From Sphingomonas hankookensis (lineage in GTDB: Bacteria > Pseudomonadota > Alphaproteobacteria > Sphingomonadales > Sphingomonadaceae): a stretch of 64,000 nt of DNA. Below, in pieces: positions 45,290 through 55,906 of the stretch. Below the pieces are notes generated by a model. That model did not search any database. It saw nothing but the letters and a program-made list of their open reading frames with translations, and had not been told where the DNA came from. Position numbers and translations under genes: made by a program. The stretch covers positions 62,001 to 126,000 of the forward strand of contig NZ_LQQO01000003.1 of assembly GCF_001619955.1 (NCBI RefSeq), in the 5' to 3' direction. Positions within the stretch are counted from its first letter, which is position 1, and every line of letters starts with the position of its first letter.

Positions 45290-45450
45290 GTTCACGCGGA
45301 GGCGCGGAGGCGCGAAGAGGTTGCGCTTGCGGCGATCATTCCCGCGCCAGCGGGCTTTGCTCTGCGGTTCAGCGCAGGAAGACGTCTGCCGTTCGCGAGC
45401 GCTTCGCCCGGGTCGCAACCCCTCCGCGTCTCCGCGCCTCCGCGTGAACC
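45290..45450. repeat. Long imperfect inverted repeat
   Basis: The left arm begins GGTTCACGCGGAGGCGCGGA (45290) and continues to about 45320. The right arm (45421-45450) is its near-complete inverse, ending CCTCCGCGTGAACC. Each arm is itself made of GCGGAG-type short repeats. About 100 bases between them hold no gene. Confidence 0.75.
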
Positions 45451-45456
45451 CAATTC

Positions 45457-46047
45457 CTACCCCAACCGGTCCACTACCTCCGCCAACCGTTCGTCCAACA
45501 CCCCCAGCATCGCGGTCCACCCGCCCAGCGCCTCCAGCTCGCCCGGCCCATCGGAAATGCCGCGCAACCCCATCACCGGCACCCCGAACCGCCCGCACGC
45601 GCGCAGCACTGCGAACGTCTCCATATCGACCATATCGGCATCGATGCCGTCATAGTCGCTGCCCCCGACGATATTCGCCCCGGTCGACAGTCTTGCCACC
45701 GGCCAGTCGATCGGCGTCGCCAGCGCCATCTCGGCGGGGTGGTCGGCAAAGGGCGTCACCCCCTTCGCCACGCCGATCCGCGTCGCATCCATGTCGCGCC
45801 ACGACACGCTCGCGACCTGCCAGATCGACCCGAGCGGCAGCCTGCGCGACCCCGCCGACCCGATCGACACGACCAGATCGGGCAGCTCGGTCATCCCGGC
45901 CAGCGCCTGCGTGGTCCCGATCGCCGCTTCGACCGGCCCGACCCCGGTCATCAGCGGCACGAAGCGTTCAGCGAGGCAGGGTCCATATTCGTGGTCCGTC
46001 GCCATCACGAACAGCACCCGCCGTCCCCCGATTCGCATCACCTGCAT
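45457..46047 (-). CDS. 5'-methylthioadenosine/S-adenosylhomocysteine nucleosidase family
   Basis: 196 residues from ATG 46047, chosen because AGAGGGG lies 7 bases upstream; Mets at 46053 and 46038 are alternatives. It has the nucleoside-phosphorylase-like strand VLFVMATDHEYGP, GVGPVEAAIGTTQAL, VVSIGSAGSRRL, VDMETFAVLRAC (purine/ribose-binding Glu-Thr) and GLRGISDGPGEL. It hydrolyses MTA/SAH or a related purine nucleoside; some hopanoid/purine-cleavage relatives share these motifs. It overlaps the upstream gene by 80 bases. Confidence 0.8.
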   Translation of the reverse strand: MQVMRIGGRRVLFVMATDHEYGPCLAERFVPLMTGVGPVEAAIGTTQALAGMTELPDLVVSIGSAGSRRLPLGSIWQVASVSWRDMDATRIGVAKGVTPFADHPAEMALATPIDWPVARLSTGANIVGGSDYDGIDADMVDMETFAVLRACGRFGVPVMGLRGISDGPGELEALGGWTAMLGVLDERLAEVVDRLG

Positions 46048-46573
46048 CGCCATTCCCCTCTTCGACCGGCCGCGTGGTGGCGGCAGGGGCGGGCGCAGGC
46101 AAGGCTTTCCGCGCCGCATTCGCGTCCTGCTGCCGCTTGAACGCCCTGATGTTTGCGATCAGCATCGCATCGGTCTCTGCCTGCGTCGCTCGGTCCCAGC
46201 CACCGCTCCGCATCCGCCGGTCGTCGTCCTCGGCCCCCTGCGTCGCGCCCCGCGTCAGCAACAACCGCAACAACCCGTCCGAATAGCGCCGCCGATGCCC
46301 GACGATCTTGCCGCCATGCCAAACCGGCTCCTCCCACCCGTTGACCGCGCGTTCGAACGCCGCCTGTTCGATCGTCGGCGCGACCTTCGCCAGCGCCCGC
46401 CGCCACGCCCGGTCGAACGCCTCCGACCGCCGCCGCATCCGATAGGCGGAAGTGGTCGAAATCCGCGCCCGCGCACAGGCATCGCGCACGCACCCCGTCT
46501 CGCTCAGCGCCCGCAGAAACGCCCGCTGCCGCTGCGGCGTCCACCCGTCGTGCCGCACCCGATATGTCGCCAT
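45968..46573 (-). CDS. Hypothetical protein with terminase-small-subunit-like HTH
   Basis: 201 residues. N-terminal HTH-like sequence WTPQRQRAFLRALSETGCVR, ACARARISTTSAYRMRRRSE resembles phage small-terminase or insertion-element helix-turn-helix domains, followed by a basic helical region and a low-complexity Ala/Pro/Gly tail. Common in sphingomonads as an uncharacterised protein (recollection). Its 3' end covers the first 80 bases of the nucleosidase gene, in a different frame. No phage genes surround it. Confidence 0.65.
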   Translation of the reverse strand: MATYRVRHDGWTPQRQRAFLRALSETGCVRDACARARISTTSAYRMRRRSEAFDRAWRRALAKVAPTIEQAAFERAVNGWEEPVWHGGKIVGHRRRYSDGLLRLLLTRGATQGAEDDDRRMRSGGWDRATQAETDAMLIANIRAFKRQQDANAARKALPAPAPAATTRPVEEGNGDAGDANRGTAGAVRDGDGPRIWTLPR

Positions 46574-46773
46574 CGCCCCGCCCCTTCATCGTTCGAACGA
46601 ACCATAATCTCTCGAAATTCGTGTAGGAAAGTTCCAAAAAGGATATGCGTCGACCGTCCTTGGCAAGGGGTGCGACGGCAGGAGCGGCCAACCCGCCCGG
46701 TCGATCCACGAACATCTGGGCGTCGGACCGATCTGCCCCTACGCTGCCCTGGCGAGGACGACGGAGCGACAGC

Positions 46774-47327
46774 ATGGTCTTCACCCTGACCGACATACCG
46801 CGCGCGATGCGGCAGGAAGGTTGGCCGGTCGGCGCCGCCGTCATGGAGCGCTGGTTCGCCGCCGGGCCGGCACGCGCCGACCAGACCTGCCAACTGAATT
46901 TCCAGAGGATCGAATCCGCCTTGTTCGGCGATGTCGATGATTTCTACGCCGCGATCGGGCGGGGATCGGTCAAGATTGCGGTTGCCGGCGATGCCGTGCC
47001 GCTGCCCGCTGCCCGCATCCGCCTGACCATCGACGAAGTCGGCACCTATCTGCGCGACACCTATGATTTCAACGGGGATCAGATGCTTGGCAGCTGGGGT
47101 CCGACCGGCCTCAGCCGGGCGCGGTCATCGCACCGGATATTCAGGTGGTTCGGGAAACGGCCAGGAACGGCGGCAACGGCGTGTTCGCTCAGCGTTACTG
47201 GTCGGTAGGCAACGCGTCGTTCCGCGATTGGCGGAGCCATTATGGCCGGGGCGGCGACTTCACCATCTATAGCGGGATCGGCCGGCGCCGTCTGCTACGG
47301 CCGGTCATCATGGAGTTTGCCGCATGA
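46774..47327 (+). pseudogene. DUF6402-like gene with a single frameshift
   Basis: The N-terminal part (46774-47100) encodes FTLTDIPRAMRQEGWPVGAA, MERWFAAGP and LTIDEVGTYLRDTYDFNGD. The continuation is in the next frame (47101-47327), reading RPQPGAVIAPDIQVVRE, then VGNASFRDWRSHYGRGGDFT to EFAA-stop. The join needs one extra G in the GGGG run at about 47097-47100. The two halves read as one DUF6402-type protein of about 184 residues, so it is a recent frameshift or a homopolymer error. The family is often near type VI/PAAR genes (recollection). The stop overlaps the next ATG. Confidence 0.65.
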
Positions 47328-47674
47328 TCCGCCGACGCCATCGACGCATCGCGCTCGTCATCGCGCTGCTTCTCCTGCTGTCGTTCGCGCTCTACCTGCT
47401 CGGCGGCTCGACGCTGTACCGGCGTACGGCAGCCCCTGACGGGCGGGGCGTCGTCGAACTCTACACTCCGGCGCGGTGGCAGGCGTGGCGGACACGCGAC
47501 TTCGAAATACCGGTCGTCGCGCGCTATATCGAGCCGGATGGCACGGTGATCGCATCGAACGCGCCCATCGAACTTTCGGGCAATGGCCGGCTCTACTGGG
47601 ATGCCGATAGCGTCTCGATCGGCAGTACGGCCGTGTATGACCGCCGGACCCGTACATGGTCGGTAAAGGACTAG
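47324..47674 (+). CDS. Small membrane protein paired with the DUF6402-like gene
   Basis: 116 residues, not recognised. A single N-terminal membrane helix (IALVIALLLLLSFALYLL) is preceded by a basic RRRHRR cluster, and a 90-residue extracytoplasmic domain with beta-like pattern follows. Its ATG overlaps the stop of the frameshifted gene as ATGA, so the two are a translational pair. Being small, membrane-anchored and co-translated, it could be an immunity or anchor partner (inference). Confidence 0.6.
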   Translation: MIRRRHRRIALVIALLLLLSFALYLLGGSTLYRRTAAPDGRGVVELYTPARWQAWRTRDFEIPVVARYIEPDGTVIASNAPIELSGNGRLYWDADSVSIGSTAVYDRRTRTWSVKD

Positions 47675-48064
47675 GTCCGCCAGATACCCCGTTCGCGGGA
47701 GCAGCAACGCCGCTCCCTCGTCGTTCGTCACTCCCGCGCAGGCGGGAGTCCATATACGCTGGCGGCGCGAGCCCAGCCGAAACGTCGGCGTCCGTGGATT
47801 CCGGCCGTTCGATGACGACATTCCCCGGTCATCGCCGAACATCGAAGCACCGCAGCACCCGCACTATCGCTATTGCAAAGCGAAAGCATTTATGATCTGA
47901 TAAAGATCGCTTCTGCCGTCCCGAACGCGGATTCACCCACTTCCCCCGAAGGAACCCGGTTGCTAAGGGCCACCGGTACAGCTCGATAACCTACCCGCGG
48001 CGGCCATTCCGTCGACGGCCCCCGGCCGATCGATCCCGCCCGCGACCAACTGGGAAGGATCCGC
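47675..48064. promoter_or_regulatory. Intergenic region upstream of acnA with a palindromic repeat
   Basis: About 390 gene-free bases. CTCCCGCGCAGGCGGGAG at 47729-47746 forms an 18-base hairpin and is followed by GTCGGCGTCCGTGG (about 47782-47795), the same parts as the xseA insertion. From 47860 to 47915 the sequence is AT-rich (GCATTTATGATCTGATAAAG) and is the likely acnA promoter. A GGAAGGAT ribosome site lies directly before the acnA ATG. Confidence 0.5.
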
Positions 48065-50740
<2,676 letters not shown>

Positions 50741-50766
50741 GCGGTCAAGCCCGACGGCCGACAAGG

Positions 50767-50801
50767 GCCGCGTCTCCCGACAAGGGAGGCGCGGCTCTTT
50801 T
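50767..50801 (+). terminator. Intrinsic terminator of acnA
   Basis: GCCGCGTCTCCC pairs with GGGAGGCGCGGC (one G-T) over a short GACAA loop, then CTCTTTTC. It lies about 27 bases after the acnA stop. Confidence 0.88.
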
Positions 50802-50821
50802 CGTTTGGCGGAGCGGCGGGC

Positions 50822-51268
50822 GTGAATGGCGGTCGGTGCGCTTGCCCGACCACACGGCATTCGGCACCTGTGCCGTCATATCAGGTGTACGGCGTTCGAC
50901 CGGCGAAGCGTCTGGCGGGCTGTACCGATCGCCGCGGCGTCGGGACGGGGGACGAAACGGTCGCCGCCCGCTATTTCCGTCAGCTCGGCGCCCCGCCCGG
51001 CGCCGGCGCGGTCATCGAATTCCGCCAGCACGACCGCGACGGCATGCAGAACGAGGATGCATCGGGAAGCTACCGTACCACCTCGTCCGCCGCTGCCCTC
51101 CTCGATCGCTATCGCGCGGCATGCCGCCGGATCGGCCTTACCGTCCTGCCGACGGCCGAAACGCGGACCTATTATCCAGCCGCACTGTTCGACGGACCGG
51201 TCGTCGTCACCGTCACGCCGCAATGTGCCGGTTCGCGGTGCGACGTGTTCGCCGAGGTCGTCGGCTGA
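50822..51268 (+). CDS. Hypothetical protein, 5' part doubtful
   Basis: The frame gives 148 residues, but only the last 100 or so (from about 50957) have the GC3 bias and composition of coding sequence: ETVAARYFRQLGAPPG, IEFRQHDRDGMQNED, LLDRYRAACRRIGLTVLP and VVVTVTPQCAGSRCDVF. The first third looks non-coding, and no ribosome site precedes the ATG. It may be a 5'-truncated gene, or the true start may be an internal codon. Two cysteines near the C-terminus could pair. Function unknown. Confidence 0.35.
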   Translation: MNGGRCACPTTRHSAPVPSYQVYGVRPAKRLAGCTDRRGVGTGDETVAARYFRQLGAPPGAGAVIEFRQHDRDGMQNEDASGSYRTTSSAAALLDRYRAACRRIGLTVLPTAETRTYYPAALFDGPVVVTVTPQCAGSRCDVFAEVVG

Positions 51269-51511
51269 TGACCGACCGTCAAGACCTGATACCCGTCGGG
51301 TGGGGTCCGCCTCGGGAAGCGCCGGGTGCCCTTCGAAAACATCGCGGCTGTCCTACAGCATCCCAACGATGCCATAAGCACTACCGCTCTTTCTCGATGT
51401 CGATTTGTCGGTCGCCAGCGGCAGCGCTTGGCGTATGACGCAAACAGCGCACTAGTGTGAACTTAGTGAACTTTGGACCACCGCCTCGCCCGGCGCGGCG
51501 ACGACCGGGCG

Positions 51512-52603
51512 CTACGCCGTCGCCAGCGGTGCCGCCGGGACGGCCGGGCGGCTCTTGTGGAAAACCCGCTCGACATAGGTCCACAGCAGCGTCGCGATCA
51601 CCGTCGAAATGCCCAGGATGAACGCGAAATAGGACAGCCGCTCGACCGCGAAATTGACCACGCCGATCCCCAGATTGGCTTCGAACCAAATTTCCTTCAG
51701 CTGGTCGGCGAGGATGCCGTGGCACAGATACAGGCTGTACGAGATCGCCCCGTAGAATTTGAGGATGCGATGGTCGAGGAAGCGGACCACCGCCGACTGC
51801 TGGTGCGTGACGATATGGCCGAGGATCACGCACACCGCGACCAGCTGCACGATCGGCTGCGCGAACAGCGTGATCGGGTTGCCGCTCAGCCACGCAGCCG
51901 GCATCGGCGCCAGCACCGCGCAGATCGCGAGCGCGACGACAAAGGCCGGGAAGCTTAGCAGGCCGCCGAACGACCGTCCCTCGCGCCACGACAGCGCCAG
52001 CCAGCCGCCGGCCGACGCCATCGAGAAGCCGACCAACGGGAGCCGATCGACGCTGAAGGCGGAGATCAGCCACGGCATCTGCCCCAGCGCCAGCGCAGCG
52101 ACGAGCAGGATCACCGCCATTGCGCCCAGCAACGGGCGGTGCTGTTGGGACGGGGTCAGCAGCACCGCCGCCGCCGACAGGACGTAGAATTGCTGCTCGA
52201 CCGCCAGCGTCCAGGTATAGCCGAACGCGCCCCATTCGCCGGTCCACAGGATCAGGTAGTTCTGGACATAGGCGATATAGGCCGGCGTGTGTTCCAGCGG
52301 CATCTGTCCGGTCGACACCAGCCAGGGCAGCGCGAACGCCAGCACGACATAATAGACCGGGCAGATCCGCGCGAACCGCCGCGTCCAGAAATTGCCGAGC
52401 GCGGTCCCGACCGCGATCTCGCGCCGCTCGATCGACCGCCGCGTATCGTACAGGATCGACAGGATCAGGAAGCCGCTGAGCGCAAAGAACAGGTTGACGG
52501 CATAGCCGCCGATCTGGGTCCGCCCGGCAACGGTGTGGCAGAACACGACGGCAATCGCTGCGATCGCCCGCAATCCGTCGAAACCGGCGATACGCTTGCC
52601 CAA
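51512..52603 (-). CDS. Acyltransferase 3 family membrane protein
   Basis: 363 residues with about 10 membrane helices. The N-terminus KRIAGFDGLRAIAAIAVVFCH carries the conserved His, then FFALSGFLILSILYD, FWTRRFARICPVYYV and WTLAVEQQFY, as in OafA-type O-acyltransferases. It decorates a polysaccharide or lipid. It sits near the GDP-mannose genes but apart from the EPS locus. The 178 bases upstream (52604-52781) hold its promoter. Single gene. Confidence 0.88.
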   Translation of the reverse strand: MGKRIAGFDGLRAIAAIAVVFCHTVAGRTQIGGYAVNLFFALSGFLILSILYDTRRSIERREIAVGTALGNFWTRRFARICPVYYVVLAFALPWLVSTGQMPLEHTPAYIAYVQNYLILWTGEWGAFGYTWTLAVEQQFYVLSAAAVLLTPSQQHRPLLGAMAVILLVAALALGQMPWLISAFSVDRLPLVGFSMASAGGWLALSWREGRSFGGLLSFPAFVVALAICAVLAPMPAAWLSGNPITLFAQPIVQLVAVCVILGHIVTHQQSAVVRFLDHRILKFYGAISYSLYLCHGILADQLKEIWFEANLGIGVVNFAVERLSYFAFILGISTVIATLLWTYVERVFHKSRPAVPAAPLATA

Positions 52604-52781
52604 CGGATGTCCTTCCCGAATAACTTGTCCGCCGCCCTAGTCCGACTCGTCACGGCTTGGCAATCGGGCATCTCGCCGCTTCCGTACCGTTCCCAACGGT
52701 TTACGGCGCGCGTTCAGCCCCAATCCGGCACGATATGTGCGAAGCATCGGCCCCGCCGCGCGGCGGGGCGGGGCCGAGTGG

Positions 52782-53528
52782 TCACTTCTGACAGGCGACG
52801 ATCGCCTCGATCACCGCCAGCGTTTCCTGCGGGTCGCGGATCTTGACCGTGTCCATGCCGGCAGCCTTGGGCGCATAGTCGTTGCCGCCGGGGAAGATCG
52901 CATCGCCGATGAACAGCATGGCGTCGGTGGCGATGCCGCTGATATCGGCCAGCTTGGCCAGACCGGTCGCCTTGTCGACGCCTTCCTTGGTGACGTCGAT
53001 CGACGTCGCGCCGCCCATGTTGATCGACAGGCCCGGCAGGCGCTGTTTCAGGTCGGCTTGGATGATCTTGCGCTTCTCGAACTTGGGGTCCCAATGCTCC
53101 TTGGCGTCGATCGGTGCCTGCTGGCCCAGCGCCGAGAAGGTGATTTGGCTGCCGCGATCCTCGATCCGTTCGCCCCAGGTCTGTTCGGGAACGAAGCCGG
53201 TCGCCTCCAGCGCGGCGTCGAACGCCTCGAGAATCTTGGCCTTGGTGTCGTCGTCGAACAGGTCGGCATAGACCGTGTTCCAGCGGCCGTCGCCATAGGT
53301 GTACAGCTTGGTGCCGCTGGTCGGCATCATCCACAGCCGCGACAGGTCGGCGCGTTCGGGCAGGCGGGTCGCGACCTGCTTTTCGAACTGCGGCCAGTCG
53401 CCGCCCGAAATGATCGCGACATGCGCGACGCCGAGCAGGTCGGCCAGCGCCTCGCCCATGGCCTCGGTCAGCTGCTGCTTGCTTTCGGCCAGCGTTCCGT
53501 CGAGGTCGAAGGCTACCAGTTGCTTCAT
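52782..53528 (-). CDS. HAD-IIB phosphomannomutase, eukaryotic PMM2-like
   Basis: 248 residues. HAD motif I FDLDGTLAESK (nucleophile Asp and acid/base Asp), motif II ISGGDW, Lys-bearing IDVTKEGVDKATGL, and motif IV FIGDAIFPGGNDYAPK. The GERIEDRGSQITFSALG and LSINMGGATSIDV segments align from memory with human PMM2, including the substrate Arg. It would convert mannose-6-phosphate to mannose-1-phosphate, feeding the ManC-like gene 50 bases upstream on the same strand. This type is unlike the usual alpha-phosphohexomutase AlgC/ManB. GGAG lies 6 bases before the ATG. Confidence 0.85.
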   Translation of the reverse strand: MKQLVAFDLDGTLAESKQQLTEAMGEALADLLGVAHVAIISGGDWPQFEKQVATRLPERADLSRLWMMPTSGTKLYTYGDGRWNTVYADLFDDDTKAKILEAFDAALEATGFVPEQTWGERIEDRGSQITFSALGQQAPIDAKEHWDPKFEKRKIIQADLKQRLPGLSINMGGATSIDVTKEGVDKATGLAKLADISGIATDAMLFIGDAIFPGGNDYAPKAAGMDTVKIRDPQETLAVIEAIVACQK

Positions 53529-53578
53529 GTTCTACTCCGGCAGGATCGGCGCGGCGGTCGGGCCGCACCGGTAGGGGA

Positions 53579-54619
53579 TTATTTCAGCGCTTCGACCAGC
53601 TTCTTGACGTCCTGGCTGCGTCCGCGCGGCAGGATCAGCAGGTCGTTGCCGCTGGCCACCACGATCAGGTCCGACACACCGACCATCGCCACGCGGATGC
53701 CGTCGCTGCGCACCAGGCAGTCATGGGTGTCGATCGCGATCACCTCGCCATGATGCACGTTGCCGCCGTCGTCATGGGTGCTGATCGCGTGCAGCGCATC
53801 CCAGCTGCCAAGGTCGTTCCAGCCCATCGCGACCGGCACGACGACGACCCGCTCGGCCTTTTCCATCACCGCATAGTCGATCGACTGCGACGGCGCGCGG
53901 GCGAACTCGGCGGCATCGGGGGCGATGCGGTTGCCGTCCTGCGTCGCCTGTTGCATCGCCTGTTCGCACGCGGCCAGCATGGTCGGTTCGTGCTGGCCCA
54001 ATTCCGCCAGATAGCGGTCGGCACGGAACAGGAAGATGCCGCCGTTCCACACATGGTCGCCGGCCGCCAGCATCGCCTGTGCCGCGTCCAGCGGCGGCTT
54101 CTCGACGAAGCGCGCGACCCGGTGCACGCCCTCGGCGATCGCCTCGCCCGCCTGGATCCAGCCATAGCCGGTCTCGGGCGCGTCGGGCGAAATGCCGAAG
54201 GTCGCGAGCCAGCCTTCCTGCACCTTGGGCAGCGCGCGGCGCACCGCGTCGTGAAAGGCATCGACATCGGCGATGACATGGTCCGACGGCATGACGAGCA
54301 GAATGGCATCCCCGCCACCCGCCGCCAGGGCGGCAAGGGCGATCGCCGGGGCGGTATTGCGCCCGGCGGGTTCGAGGATGATCGCACTGGGCGAGGACTT
54401 GATGACGCGCAACTGGGCGTCGATCATGTCGGCGTGCCGCCGGTTGGCGACGACGATCGGGGCGTCGAAGCCGTCACCGATGGCGCGCTGCGCGGTCAGC
54501 TGCAACATGGTCGATTCGGCAGTCAGCGCCAGCATCTGCTTGGGCGTTTCCGGCGTCGACATGGGCCACAGGCGCGTACCGGATCCGCCGGACAGGATCA
54601 CGGGAACGATCTTGGACAT
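53579..54619 (-). CDS. manC: Mannose-1-phosphate guanylyltransferase
   Basis: 346 residues; makes GDP-mannose. Nucleotide signature VPVILSGGSGTRLWPMSTPE and PKQMLAL, with VMPSDHVIAD, FVEKPPLDAA (FVEKP), NGGIFLFRA and WNDLGSWDAL. It is shorter than bifunctional AlgA/ManC proteins (about 470) because the C-terminal isomerase domain is missing. It precedes the PMM2-like gene with a 50-base gap, so both are likely co-transcribed. AGGAAAG lies 7 bases upstream of the start. GDP-mannose could feed the EPS or other glycans. Confidence 0.93.
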   Translation of the reverse strand: MSKIVPVILSGGSGTRLWPMSTPETPKQMLALTAESTMLQLTAQRAIGDGFDAPIVVANRRHADMIDAQLRVIKSSPSAIILEPAGRNTAPAIALAALAAGGGDAILLVMPSDHVIADVDAFHDAVRRALPKVQEGWLATFGISPDAPETGYGWIQAGEAIAEGVHRVARFVEKPPLDAAQAMLAAGDHVWNGGIFLFRADRYLAELGQHEPTMLAACEQAMQQATQDGNRIAPDAAEFARAPSQSIDYAVMEKAERVVVVPVAMGWNDLGSWDALHAISTHDDGGNVHHGEVIAIDTHDCLVRSDGIRVAMVGVSDLIVVASGNDLLILPRGRSQDVKKLVEALK

Positions 54620-54701
54620 GGTAGAACTTTCCTGCGTGAAAGGGACAATAGATATCGGGATGCGCGTAACGACTGGATCGGGTCGGCCGCATCGGTTCGG
54701 G

Positions 54702-55079
54702 TCAGCGTCCGCCCCCCTTGCGCGTCAGCGCCGCGACGCAGCTCGCGCGGTCGATCGGCGCGCCGGTGCGCTGGCGGGCGTCGACGTGACGCACCACCGG
54801 GACACCGCCTTGCTGGGGGGCATAGAGATAGGCGTCGAGGACGCAGATATTCGATCCGAACTGCAGCTTGCGGCCGGCGCCTTCGGTCAGGTCGAGCAGG
54901 GGCTGGCCGAGCAGCTGGGTCAGGGCATTGGCATTCTGGCCCATGACCCGTTCGAGGCCGATCGTGCCATAGCTTGGCGTCGGCGGTGCGGGCAGGGCGT
55001 TCTGACGAACGACGGGACCGGGCGTGGCACAGGCGGAAACGGTCAGCGCCAAGGCTACGCCGATCCCAACGCTACGCAT
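54702..55079 (-). CDS. Putative lipoprotein
   Basis: 125 residues. Signal peptide with lipobox TVSAC (Cys about 17), then a Pro-rich linker and a domain with GTIGLERVMGQNANALTQLL, LGQPLLDLTEGAGRKLQF and CVLDAYLYAPQQG, resembling SmpA/OmlA-type small lipoproteins. The ATG at 55079 has AAGGGGGTGGGA immediately upstream. It lies 10 bases after the EI24-like gene on the same strand, so they form one unit. Function unknown. Confidence 0.78.
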   Translation of the reverse strand: MRSVGIGVALALTVSACATPGPVVRQNALPAPPTPSYGTIGLERVMGQNANALTQLLGQPLLDLTEGAGRKLQFGSNICVLDAYLYAPQQGGVPVVRHVDARQRTGAPIDRASCVAALTRKGGGR

Positions 55080-55089
55080 TCCCACCCCC

Positions 55090-55770
55090 TTATCTACGGC
55101 GACGATGAAACCCATGCGTCGCCATCGCGGCGCCGATCAGCGGCGCAACGAAATTCACAAACGGTATCAACAGCAATCCGGTTCCCACGAGTCCCAGAAG
55201 AAACCGCCGCCCGCCGCTGGCGGAACGTTCGGCGGCCATCGCCGGGGGCGGCAAATGGCGCGCCGCGACCATGTCCGACAGGTCGCGCCCCAGCAGCCAT
55301 CCATTGACGACGAAGAACACCGCCGCCGTCCCGATGCCCGTCGCCAGCAACAGCAGGTAGAGCGGCACGAAGAACAGGTTCACCAGCACCGTCCGCACCA
55401 CCGACTTGCCACTCATCGCCAGCGACCGGCCAAGCGGGACGGGCCGTGCGCTCGCCAGCGCGGCGGGATAATGTTTCGCCTCGACCGCTTCGACCACCTC
55501 GTCGGCGAACAGGCCGATGACGGCGATCGCGACGACGCGGAACAGCAGCCACGCGAGGCCGATCGCCGCGATCCCGGCGGCGATCGCCGCCAGCGCGCCG
55601 GCATCGTCGCCCATCACGAACCAGTCCGCCACCGCCCAATGCGCCCCCCACGCGAGCCCGGCACCGACCAGTGCCAGCAGGACCAGGGTGAGCGCCAGCG
55701 ATTTCGCCAGCACCCGCAGGAACGCACGGTCGCCAAGCTGCGCGACGGACAGGAAAAAGCTCTCGATCAT
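55090..55770 (-). CDS. EI24-domain (CysZ-like) membrane protein
   Basis: 226 residues with about 5-6 membrane segments. It begins SFFLSVAQLGDRAFLRVLAK and includes LTLVLLALVGAGLAWGAHW, the PVPLGRSLAMSGKSVVRTVL loop, VNLFFVPLYLLLLATGIG and LLGRDLSDMVAARHL, as in EI24/CysZ family proteins (sulfate or related uptake). ATG at 55770; the frame extends to 56007 without support. Upstream of the lipoprotein and divergent from the PfkB kinase. Confidence 0.85.
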   Translation of the reverse strand: MIESFFLSVAQLGDRAFLRVLAKSLALTLVLLALVGAGLAWGAHWAVADWFVMGDDAGALAAIAAGIAAIGLAWLLFRVVAIAVIGLFADEVVEAVEAKHYPAALASARPVPLGRSLAMSGKSVVRTVLVNLFFVPLYLLLLATGIGTAAVFFVVNGWLLGRDLSDMVAARHLPPPAMAAERSASGGRRFLLGLVGTGLLLIPFVNFVAPLIGAAMATHGFHRRRR

Positions 55771-55906
55771 GCACCCGACGATGGTGGCGCGCAGAGGGCG
55801 CGTCAACGCCCGACCGGACTGCCGCTTGCTAGCGCGCGCGCCGCTGGCTAACGCCCGAACCAATGTCCGCGCGACGTCGCCGGGCGATATTCTTCGGAGA
55901 CCTTGA

